Shown: positions 9,696 to 19,804 of the stretch, piece by piece
Numbering within the stretch: position 1 is the stretch's first letter
Layout: every line of letters starts with the position of its first letter
Origin: Mikania micrantha
Lineage: Eukaryota; Streptophyta; Magnoliopsida; Asterales; Asteraceae
DNA: 64,000 nt
Direction of reading: 5' to 3'
Assembly (NCBI GenBank): GCA_009363875.1
Contig: CM018690.1
Span: 16,075,692-16,139,691 of the forward strand
The notes under the pieces: generated by a model
Database searches by the model: none
What the model was told of the DNA's origin: nothing
Seen by the model: the letters and a program-made list of their open reading frames with translations, nothing else
Position numbers and translations under genes: made by a program

Positions 9696-12600
9696 ATGGC
9701 TCCGAAATCTACAAAGCTTTCTAAAAACGCTGCCGCTACTTCATCCAGGAGTCTACTCTCAGTGTCTAATCATGAGATAAATTGGATGTCGTCAGATTAT
9801 GAGGAATTTCTGAGAGAATTTCAAATAATATCAGCCTGGCATCCCGAACTCCCCGGCTCAGGACAAACAGCCCTAAATGCTCCGCCCGACAAGGTATGTT
9901 TGTATGCCGACTTTTTCAGATTCTCTCACTTCAGGCTTCCGGTGAGTAGGTTTTGCTTACAAATGTTGGAGAGGTATGGGGTTCATATCTCTCAAATGAG
10001 TCCCCGTGGGTTAATTCGACTTTACCACTACGAGTTCGTTTTGCGAAGCATTCAAGAAAACGTTACTCCTCTTCTTTTCCAAGTATTCGTCAAGTTAGTG
10101 AGGAAAGACGATTGGTATTCTTTTGACAAGATAGGGGGGCCTTCTATGGTTCTTAAGGTTCCCTCTAGTTCGAAGGATGAGAATTGGAGGAATAAATTCT
10201 TTTATATTGATGAAATGGTTCTTCCCGATCAGATGCAATGGCGATCCCCTATAGATCCTATTGTTGATCCCGCTCCTGCTGAGAGTGATTAAACAAATTT
10301 GAGGTTATATAAATGGCTTGTAAGCATCCTACCGATATTCAACCCATCCCTGAACACGCTTTAGTGGCTACTGGGATAAGCCGTTTCTGGGATTCTCCTT
10401 CTACTAAGCCGGTGTACCTCAACCAAAAGGGAGGTGTGCCTTTTTCCTTTCCTTACATCTTCATGTATAATTATTTTTCGTTCTGACTTTTAATATAATT
10501 CCGTTTCTTATTAGGAGAGGGTTATTTCTTCGAGGTGCTATCAGATACCCGCCGTGGGCTCCTCGTCCCTCGGGAGCAACCTTTAAAGACTAATGAGGCT
10601 CCTTTTCTTCGTTTCACTACGCGTTATGTTGCTTTTCCTTCAAGAGCAGGTATCTCAGGGAGTGATCTTATTGAAGGCCCCTCCCAACAGGTCGGTTCTT
10701 TTTTCCTTGCCATTTTCTTATGACCTGACTACTTTACATGCGGATTGATTCCCTTGCAATTTTTATTGATTTTTATTCTTGATTCTTCAGCCATCTCCTT
10801 CTAGCTTTTCTCAGGAGTCCATTTCTCCGGTCCCTGCTGAAGCCCTAAAATGGTCTCTTGGCTCTCCTTCGCTTGTGGTTTCAGTTGGCGGGTTTATCCT
10901 ATCCTCCCCTTGGTGTCGCGCGGACTACCTCCTGATGTTAATTTAAGTTCGATTGATATACCTTTGATTTCAGGTATGTCCAAAAGTTATGTGGCCCGTC
11001 TGATTGCTTCCGGCGCACTCTCATTTTCCATTGCGGGTTCATCTTCAGGGTTCATTGATACTATTTCTTCTTCTACAGGTAAACCCTTCATTTCCCCGGG
11101 TCCTTCCCCGGCTTCTGTAACTTCCGCGGGCCAAACCTTGACTTCCCCGGATTCCATCATGACTTCCCTTGGTCAGATTGTTACGTCTGCGGATCAACTT
11201 TTGGTTTCTCGAGAACCCATCGTGACGTCCATTGTTCAAATCGCCACGTCCCAAGATCCGCCTTTAGTTTCCGCAGCACCCGCCTTAACTTCTTCTGGGC
11301 CAACTGTTTCATCTGCGGGTCCCCCTCTGTCTTCCTTGGTTTCCGCCACTTCTTCTTCCGTGGGATTTCCTGCTTCTGGAGCTCCTCCCTCTACGGCGCT
11401 CTCAGGATCCTCTACCTCCTCTACTTTCTGCCTCTCAGCTTCGGGCCAAAAAACTGTCTTCTGTTATGATGAATAAGTATACGCGAAAGCGCGCTGGTAT
11501 GTGGATCGTTCTCTTTGGATTTTTTTTAGAACTTTACTTATTCCAAATGTATCTTTCTTTCTCTTTTACAGGAACGGATCTTCAATCGTCTTTTCCTTCA
11601 AGAAGGTCAAAGAAACCTCCACATTGTCTTCCCTTGTCTTCTACCACACCTCTATCCTCATCGCCCCCTATCATTTTGCCTATCCCAGTTTCAGGCTCTT
11701 CCATTCCTACTTATTCTTTGTCTACCATTACTTCTCGAGATTCTCTTCCTCTCATTGTATCTTCTGCCTTAAACGTTCTTCCTATCTCAACTTCTTCCAT
11801 CCCTTCCCCCATTCTTCCTCCTGAGTTTCCTGCTCATTCGCATTCCCGATATATTCCTGGATTCGACCCTGCTGCCCCCTTTGTTCCTAAATGGGGCCTC
11901 AAGCAAGGGTCTTTCTTGGATGCCCCTTCTCTATGCCGGGAATTCCTTTTTCGAGGGGTTCCCCCTGCTGTGGCTGAGAGGACACAGGATCTTCCTTTGC
12001 AAGATCTTGGTGATTATTTGGCTCATTCCCTCAGTTCCATGGTCGCCTGCCTTCCCGAATTGGGCCGCCGGTCTGAACTTATGGATATGGAGATGAAGAA
12101 GTCGAGCGCGGAACATGGGGTTATTTTAGCATAACTTTTAAGTTTACGCCAAGAAAGTGAAGCCGACAAGTCAGAGTTATCTGCTCTCCGCCGCCAGATT
12201 ACAGACTTACGCGCCGACCGCGTGAGTTCCCTCAAGCTTCAGGACCTTTTGGAGGAAAAGGAGTCGAAAATTAATAATTTGTTAGCTACTCTGTCTTAGG
12301 AGAGGGAGCAATTCATCTCTTCAAGGCATGAAACTCACCAGCGCCTCCAACAGCGCAATGAAGACAGCAAAAATCTCCACCAGAAGAACAATGATCTATT
12401 AGATTCTATGCGGAGAATGGAGGTCGAGTTACGGAAGATAAAGGAAGATTTAAAGTCTTATGAGACTTTCAATTCGCTTTTGAAAGCTGACAAGAAATGG
12501 CTCATCCAGGAAGGTATTCCCCGATCCTTCGATGCCTTGCGTTTGAGTGGCCCTTACTTGCATATAATTGACAAGATCATGTCTTCCTCTGATTTAATGG

Positions 12601-12860
12601 GCCGTCAACAAGGTATAAGAGAGGGGTATGCCTTGTCTCAAGAAGGCCAGAGTTTGGCTGGATGTCAGGTACTTGACATGCCCGCTGTGGATTTATTGGG
12701 GTCCGCCTATGAGGAACTAGGAGATCCCCGAATTCCTATTCTTAATGATATTATTTCAGCGGCCTCTGATGACAATTTGGATGGTCTCAAGGAACTCCTT
12801 AAATCTCCCGATGTCTCCGAAGATAGCGAGCAGGTTTCTTCCGGGGGTAGCCTTGATTAG
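9696..12860 (+). pseudogene. Antisense gene of the Tat element (putative gypsy-type transposase family), spliced and mutated
   Basis: The gene is on the strand opposite gag-pol. The first exon (9696-10292) encodes a 198-residue block with a conserved-looking core around VCLYADFFRFSHFRLPVSRF; I recognise it as the plant family usually labelled putative gypsy-type transposase. A stop at 10290-10292 and a one-base frameshift near 10315 precede the continuation CKHPTDIQPIPEHALVATG. Likely introns follow: donor at about 10430 with acceptor near 10515, donor near 10690 with acceptor near 10790, and one at about 11495-11571. The middle is Ser/Pro/Thr-rich (about 10979-11850). The end is a coiled coil (12135-12560) and an acidic tail to the stop at 12860. 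In-frame stops at 12132 and 12297 break it. Tat elements such as Grande and Retand are known to carry antisense extra ORFs here. The function is unknown. Confidence 0.8.
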
Positions 12861-13431
12861 TAGGAATAGTAACCAATAGTTAGCTTATTTTGTGTAATTG
12901 TTCTTTTGTTACGAATTGTAATCTCTTTATAGATGTATCCACATTGCTTAATGAAAGTTATTTATTATATGTTTATATTATTATCATTATTAAGAATGCT
13001 TTCTTGGATGGTGTTAATCTTTTCTGACAAACTGTGTTAAAGTTGCCTTGTCTTGTCAACTAATTGGTCTCAGGCCCTCGTGTCGTTCAGTAACAGTGAC
13101 CTGGGTGGGTCCCTGTTTTCACAATCTGCCAGCGTGTTGTCTTTTTCTAGAGATTTTCCCAAAGATTTGTTCACAGCTTTTTTCACTCTATATATTGGAT
13201 ACCATTTCCCCAATGAGTCCTCACCCCCAAATTACTTTTCTCTTTCTCCTCCTTGGGGAGTTTCTTATCCTACACATGAAAATCCTTGACGTTCTTCCCT
13301 TGTTTTCTCCCTTCTGCACCCTAAAGGGGTCTTAGAGGTTTATTATTGCATGTCTAGCTTAGAGTTCTTAGAGCTCTTAGCCTCCTTCCCGCAGCAATTG
13401 AAGGGCTTGGTTCAGCAAGTCCCTTTACTGC
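12861..13431. other. Non-coding region after the antisense gene
   Basis: AATGAAA-type and T-rich sequence at about 12895-12980 could serve as a 3' end for the antisense transcript. Nothing coding is convincing; the overlapping ORFs at 13048-13335 have no recognisable domain. Confidence 0.45.
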
Positions 13432-13904
13432 GGTTCTGTAACCCCCGGTTACTATTCAACAATTTTCCATAATATCAGAGTTGGTCCCTACAAATTTTTC
13501 ATTTTTAAAACCTTGTTTGACCCTCTTTATTTAATAATATTAAACAAAGTTTAACGCAAACGTAAACTTGTCACACCCTTACAATACTTATTTACATAAG
13601 TACATTTAAACCAAAATTTCAAACATTTGCAACAAGGTTTATTTGTTCGATTCCCAGTCAACCTCGATCCTTACAGCTAGGTCCATCATGTTTGACCTAC
13701 AGACATCACACAATATTTCACATTAATTCATAAGAACTAAGTAAGTAAACCCCATGGTTTCTCAACAACAAAATGTATAAATACATTTTTCACAATCAAT
13801 ATTCAAACTGAGTCATTTCTATTCGAATTGACTCTCACAATGTAAAAATATCACATTACCAATCATCAACTATTGCTCACAATAGTTTAATCAAAATTAC
13901 ACTA

Positions 13905-14310
13905 TGGTGTTCACATTCCTGTACTTCCACCATAGCTATTTGTCAGCACCTCTGACTATTCATACATTTGTGACATTATAATTAGTTCAAGTCTTAAGAT
14001 GTTCACCCACCGATACTTCCATCTAAGACAATTGCCAGCACCTCTAGCTATCCACCATTGTGGAGTCATAAATAATTCAAGTCTTAAGATGTTCACCCAC
14101 CGGTACTTCCATCTCATACAATTGCCAGCACCTCTGGCTATCCACCATTTGTGGAGTCATAAATAATTCAAATCTTAAGATGTTCACCCACCGGTACTTC
14201 CATCTAAGACAATTGCCAGCACCTCTGGCTATCCACCATTTGTGGAGTCATAAATAATTAAATCAAATTACTATGATGTTCACCTACCGGTACTTCCATC
14301 ATAAAATTCC
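13905..14310. repeat. 91-bp tandem repeat inside the solo LTR
   Basis: Four to five units of 90-91 bp contain TCTTAAGATGTTCACCCACC and CAATTGCCAGCACCTCTGGC. Unit starts are at 13991, 14081 and 14172, and the outer units are more diverged. Confidence 0.85.
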
Positions 14311-15307
14311 CACACTATTATTTACCAGGGTATTGGATTTATTATAGGTTGTTGAGCTTTTATTATTCAACATTCCCCTATTACCAATGCCATATTTATC
14401 ATATCAATTATTCAACAACAAATTCAATATTTATTATGTGATGTCATAGTGGTGGGATTACTTACCTTGATCAGATAAGAGATTAGCAACTGCAGGCTCT
14501 TTTCCTGCTCTATGACTAGTGGTTTGACTTCCACTACCACCACCTAGTTGCAAAATACATACACAACTAGATTCAACACGTATAACACATACAATCAAAT
14601 TCAACACACTTGACTGATTTGACTTCCTCAAAGTCAATTATCACATAAATGACTTTATCTTACTACGTTTAGTAAGTTTTAGTCAATTATCACAATTAAT
14701 CATATTTCATGCCTTCTTAGGCATAACATCAATTAATTGATGTTTATTATATTGGTTACGATCTTTAATTATTTTTATTAAAACTTATTTTATGATCATA
14801 ACTATTAATAATTTTAACATCAATTCATCACATATCAATATTTAATCCATGGATCATAATCCATATTTCATTTAAAATCATAATCTACCCATCCTACTAG
14901 TTATCACATCATGATATGGGTTTCATAACAACCGGACATTATACCGGCTTCAAAACGAAGATTTCACCATCAAAATATCAAGTTCTTCGTTTTTAACAAT
15001 CCCTAGTTATCAACTAGGCAATAATCAATACCCATAATCATAGTAATACATTCAAAACTAAATTTAATCCACACAATATTAAACTAGTAGGATAAAACAA
15101 ATCGTTACCAATCGAACGGATGTTTAGTCGCAAAACAACGATCAGATGTTGCAGATAAGTTCCCAGGTATGATCCGTAGGCTTAAATAGCTCCAAATATG
15201 AGTTTGGATCTTCAATTTTCGTTTGAAGTGTCTGAAAGTCGAAAGAAAGAGTTTTAAAAACTCTTCTGCAAGAAATCTGATGAATTTGAGGTGTTTCTAA
15301 ACCGCCT

Positions 15308-15445
15308 CACTCGTCGCGTACCGCGAAGGAGGGTTTATAGAGCCTTCACGTACCGCGAAGCAATTCGGGATTCTCAGATATTTTGGGTTCTTCGCGTACC
15401 GCAAAGGAACCTCGAAACCACCTTCGCGTACCGCGAAGAGTCCCA
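15308..15445. repeat. Four hairpin units CTTCGCGTACCGCGAAG
   Basis: Copies of a 17-bp near-palindrome (arms CTTCGCG and CGCGAAG) occur near 15312, 15345, 15392 and 15423, just upstream (minus sense) and downstream of the LTR TATA box. They are rich in CG in an otherwise AT-rich LTR. Confidence 0.75.
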
Positions 15446-15629
15446 AAGCATAATATCTTTGTAATTTTCTTCGTTTTGCGATTCCGGACAATCCGTAACT
15501 CCGTTTCGCGCACGGTTTTCTCCCACGTTCATGATTTTTCACATATTTTCAAATTACAACAGTCACAATCGTTCAATTAACGATTATTTCAAATACATTT
15601 CATTATAAGAAACCGGTTGTTACAGGTTC

Positions 15630-16312
15630 AAGGGTTTATTATAACATGTCAAACATTTTCTTGGTGTAAGGATGGTATGGGGCCGCCATTGTGTAAATTC
15701 CTTCAACCATTATCCCGACATTTGTAGTGGTTATTTGGTGATTCAAAGGTTTATTATCACATGTCACCCCCTTTTGCACCTATGAAGACCAGTAGTCTTC
15801 CGCCCTCCCGGAGCCGGTTTGTTCACCTTCTGCCGGTCGTCATCTCTCAGCTACCTTGCGTCGTTACTACAGTGTTACCACAACCAGATGTCTTCCTTTG
15901 TTTTTCCCTATTGTCGACGTTTATTGTTTGGTTTAAGGTTTAGGGTTTATTTTTATATTTTTTTTATGTGTAATAAGAAAGGGATCCTTATAAGAGGTTC
16001 CTTGGTAATCGATGTAATCTTTCGAATACCATGTATTATAGTGGGCCTTTCTTGGCCATGTGATTGTTATGAATATAACGTATCCATGTAAATTATTATT
16101 CCTGTTTTAATGTGTGTTTGCGCGGACTACCTCCACACGCTTTTGTGCACTTATGCTCACTAATGATCATGGGGATCTTATGAGGATCCTATGTATTAAC
16201 AATAATAAAAATGAAGTATTCTTTAGGCGTATAACACCCTTTTGCCAATTAATCATCTACAAGGTAAAATACCTATAAAAGTGTTTAAATGTTTAATTTA
16301 TTGTCGGAAAAA
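15630..16312. other. Non-coding interior of the Tat element
   Basis: No recognisable coding sequence. This is part of the long region between the antisense gene and integrase. Confidence 0.5.
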
Positions 16313-16760
16313 GTACCCTTTGAGGGTATGGGACCTTTTGAGGGTCTTCCGCACTTATGCGCGCGTATGTACCTTTTGAGGATACCAGACCTTTTGAGGG
16401 TCTTTTGCATTTATGCGTATATACGTACCTTTTGAGCGTACATGACCTTTTGAGGGTCTTTTGCGCTTATGCTCATGTATGTACCTTTTGAAGGTACCAG
16501 ATCTTTTGAGGGTCTTTTGCGCTTATGCGCCTATATGTACCTTTTGAGGGTACAAGACCTTTTGAGGGTCTTTTGTGCTTATGCACGCATATGTATCTTT
16601 TGAAAGTACAGGACCTATGGAGGGTCTTTTGTACTTGTGCGCGTGCACGTACCTTTCAAAGGTATGTTACTTTTTGGTATTCTCTGTGCGCTTGCGCACG
16701 TTTATGTATCTTTTGAGGATGTGAGACCTATTGATCGTCTCCCATGCTTCAGTGTTTCAT
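16313..16760. repeat. 56-bp tandem repeat, eight units, in the Tat element
   Basis: Units start at 16313, 16369, 16425, 16481, 16537, 16593, 16649 and 16705, an exact 56-bp period. The core is GTACCTTTTGAGGGTAC, then GACCTTTTGAGGGTC, then TTTTGCGCTTATGCGC, so each unit holds three short palindromes. Divergence increases toward the right. It lies in the minus-strand 3' untranslated part of the retrotransposon. Confidence 0.93.
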
Positions 16761-16941
16761 CGTGTTTGTGGATATGTATGTATTTATTTGTGTCCGCCGA
16801 AGCGGGGTATATTCATGATTATATTTGAATTCTTTTCATTACGACCCTATTTAGGGACCAAAACAACCATGCTATTATATAGCTGACATTTATATATTAA
16901 TTCATAATCCATTTAACATGAGTCTAACTTGCCTCATTGAT

Positions 16942-17790
16942 TTACATATAGCATTTCTTTAGCTGAGCTTCATTCCAGGTCCTGGGCACCTTGCTTCCAT
17001 CCATCAACGTCAAGCTATATGCCCCCTTTCCTAATGCCTCATCAATGATATAAGGTCCTTCCCAGTTTGGTCCCATTTTCCCTTGATCCTCGGCTTTGCT
17101 AGCTTTGTTATTCCTCCACACATATTCTCCTTTTTTAAATGAAATGGGATGGACCTTCTTGTTGTAATTCTTTTCTAACTACCTCTTGTATCTTTCTTCT
17201 TCCAAAGCAGTCCGCTCCCTTCTTTCCTCCAACGCCTCTAAGTTCCTTCTAAGATCTCCATCGTTATCAATATGCCTACGCTTGTTATCCTCTGGGAAGG
17301 CGACCCCACTTCAGCTGGTATCATTGCTTCGGATCCATAGGTCAATCGGAAGGGCGATTCTCCATTACTAGTCTTTGGCATGGTTCTGTAGGCCCATAGT
17401 ACGCTTGGTAATTCATCTACCCATGAGGATCCTGTTTCTTCCAATCTCTTATTTAACCCCTCCACCAGACTCCTATTGACCCTTTCCATCTGTCCATTAC
17501 TCTGCGAGTGTGCTAATGAACTAAATACTTGTTTTATCTTCAATTTTTTGCTCCATTGTTGGAAAAGTTTATCCGCAAACTGGGTTCCGTTATCGTTGAC
17601 CAGGTACAATGGTATTCCAAAACGGCAAATTATCTGTTCCCACACAAATTTCTTCACTTGTTTAGCTGTGATTGTTGCTAAAGGTTTCGCTTCCGCCCAC
17701 TTGGTGAAATAATCTACCGCCACTATTAGGAATTTCACTCCTCCCTGCCCTGGAAGAAAAGGTACAATCATTTAAGGTATGAACTTCCTT
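16942..17790 (-). pseudogene. Ty3/gypsy integrase (C-terminal two thirds), Tat element
   Basis: The catalytic core is readable on the minus strand: VDYFTKWAEAKPL (first D), VNDNGTQFADKLF (second D) and NGQMERVNRSLVEGL (E). The downstream part (WAYRTMPKTSNGESPF, then after a frame change near 17240 EYVWRNNKASKAE and GPYIIDEALGKGAYSL) runs to a stop at 16942-16944. The N-terminal zinc-binding domain is missing, because the sequence jumps from RT to the core at about 17770. The catalytic triad looks intact but the protein cannot be made as a unit. Confidence 0.88.
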
Positions 17791-18135
17791 AACTATCCTG
17801 GGTGTAGCCATACTTCGAATTGCTTCTACCTTTTCTAGATTGTCTTTGAATCCCCCCTTAGTGACGACTACGCCTAGGAACTTTCCTTCCATGACTCCAA
17901 ACGAACATTTGACCAGATTTAACTTAATGTTATACTTGCGCAGCTGGATCATTGTCTCTGCCACATCTGCCAACATTATTTTCTCCCCCCGACTTTTGAT
18001 CACCAAATCATCCACATATACTTCCACGTTCTTTCCAATTTGATCTTTGAACACCATATCCATTATTCTTTGGTATGTGGCCCCCGCATTTTTTAATCCG
18101 AAAGGCATCTTTCTGTAGCAGAAAATCATGACCAT
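17771..18135 (-). pseudogene. Ty3/gypsy reverse transcriptase fragment, Tat element
   Basis: The minus-strand reading contains KMPFGLKNAGATYQRIMD, the catalytic box VYVDDLVIKS, and FGVMEGKFLGVVVTKGG. This is only the middle of RT. The left boundary joins gag directly near 18131 and the right boundary joins integrase near 17770, so protease, the RT start, the RT end and RNase H are deleted. Confidence 0.88.
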
Positions 18136-19772
18136 GCACGCGATGATAATCGCAATGTCTAGATTTATCCCTAGTTGGGTTGTCTCTTAAAGGACGAGGC
18201 TGTTCCCATTTAAAACCATCAGTTCGCCAGATTTCCCCCGGTGTCTTTGTGACCGCTGGATACGCCTCCGACTTCTCCTCTTTCTTTCGAGCTACAATAG
18301 ATATTTCGCGGGGAGTATAAGGCACGAATCTCCCTGTCTCCCGCCGGAATGCCGCAGATTTTGTGCTGGCCTCTGCGAAGTTTTTTCGCCCTGCGTAATT
18401 AGACTGCGCCGAGACACTTGTCGTCTTTTTCTCGTTCTTTCGATTTTCCCATTCCGCGCTCGCGGTTACCGACTTTTCTTGTTGCACGTAGGCTTTAGCA
18501 ATTGTCATCAAAGTATTCATGTCTTCTGGAGTCCCATTTGCCCCGTGTAGCTTCCTGATCAGATGTTTGTCCCTAACCCCGTGTAGCCTCGGTAGTACCA
18601 TTTATCTGAAGGCTCTCTAGATTATACCGGACTATAAATTCTTCCACGATTTCATTTGGACCCCGCCGGAGGTTTAGAACCTCTGTTTTATCTCGCGTGT
18701 GCCTCCGCTGTTGGCTAAAATGCAGTTTGAATTTGACCGACAGGTCTTCAAAGCTGGTTATACTTCCAGCCGGCAGGCTGACGAACCATATGCGCGCGGC
18801 CCCTACAAAATTCTGAACAAACATGTGACACCATGCAGGCATGGTCCACTGTTCAACTCCTCCGACGCTAACGAACACATTGTAATGGTCCTCTGGGTCG
18901 GAGAGCCGATCATACTTTCCTACATTAGTGGGCATTTTCAACTTTCGCTGGAATTCCGTCAGAGCTATAGGTGCTATGAATTTAGATTTCATCAACAACT
19001 CCGGTGGCTTATATGGTCGATTACAATCCAAGGGAGGAAAATAAATCTGTGGATTAGCAACAAGTTGGGAAGGGATCGGTATGTCATTACGGTGGGTTGT
19101 TTAGGGTGCCGGTATACCTGTGAATTGTAATTGGGTCCTTAGATTAGCTATCATCGCTTCATGAGACGCCGATCCTGTTGGTGTGGATAGGACAGATGGA
19201 AAGGGTGACACCGGTAAGTTTGGGACATATTGGGGATATGGGGATATTGGGGATGGGGTAATCGGAGTATTTAAATGAATTCCTCTTGTCACATAAGGGA
19301 CCTTATCTCCCGGAGTTAGTCCGGGCATGGAATTCATCCCACCGTATGGGGTGAACGGGACCATCACGTTAGAGTGCATTAGCATGGTCGCCGTGCCGGT
19401 ATAAATGGGAGTTTGGGGGGGAGGGGTAGCTGAATGGGGGCAGCAATGGTGTATATGGGTAAAATGGAGAGGGAAGGGATGCAGACGTACCATAAGGAGT
19501 TGACAGAGCTCTTGTCTCCCCTCCCCTGATGGGGGAGGATTTGCTAGGGAGATGTCACCGGTAGTTTTGGGAGGAATCCTAGGGGTTGTATGGTTTGAAG
19601 AATAAATGCTTGCTTCTTCACCGTCTGCTCCTATTGCTGGGGATTTTGCCGGTGTACCGGTGTGTATTACCGTTGCTGCCGTTGTCTGGTGAGAAGGGGG
19701 GATGAACGTGAAAGAGAATGGTTGGTTGCCAGAATTGCTCATATTTGACATTCTTGACTTGGTATGGTGACG
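18131..19772 (-). pseudogene. Gag of the Tat element, interrupted
   Basis: The minus-strand frame starts about 19750 (MSNMSNSGNQPFSF) with a Pro/Thr-rich N-terminus. A stop at 19101-19103 follows, then the retrotransposon-gag core (19031-18573) with EHWTM-like VEQWTMPAWCHMFVQNFVGA and ITSFEDLSVKFKLHFSQQRR. After a frameshift near 18600 comes a basic C-terminal part (KHLIRKLHGANGTPEDMNTL) up to HCDYHRVHGHD. There the sequence is fused to RT. Gag would form the virus-like particle, but this copy cannot. Confidence 0.85.
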
Positions 19773-19777
19773 GAGAT

Positions 19778-19804
19778 GACCTTTGGGTCCCACGGATGGC
19801 GCCA
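19778..19804 (-). promoter_or_regulatory. Primer binding site of the Tat element
   Basis: Directly after the 5' LTR on the minus strand the sequence reads TGGCGCCATCCGTGGGACCC. TGGCGCC is the usual start of the primer site in Tat-type plant gypsy elements. Confidence 0.8.

Larger units (their letters stand above)
13437..15624 (-). mobile_element. Solo LTR of a gypsy-type element, nested in the Tat element
   Basis: A 2188-bp segment runs TGTAACCCCCGG...CCGGTTGTTACA with the 5-bp duplication GGTTC at 13432-13436 and 15625-15629. No internal retrotransposon genes are present, so this is one LTR left after recombination. A TATA box (CTATAAA, minus strand, 15334-15340) suggests that the sense strand is minus, starting TGTAACAACCGG. 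The same family recurs in opposite orientation at 26665-27580. Confidence 0.88.

Noticed and set aside
13048..13335. Two overlapping plus-strand ORFs after the antisense gene
   Set aside because: The frames overlap, have no recognisable domain and lie in non-coding retrotransposon interior.
16313..16760. CRISPR-like array
   Set aside because: The repeats are contiguous 56-bp units without spacers in a eukaryotic retrotransposon; this is an ordinary tandem repeat.
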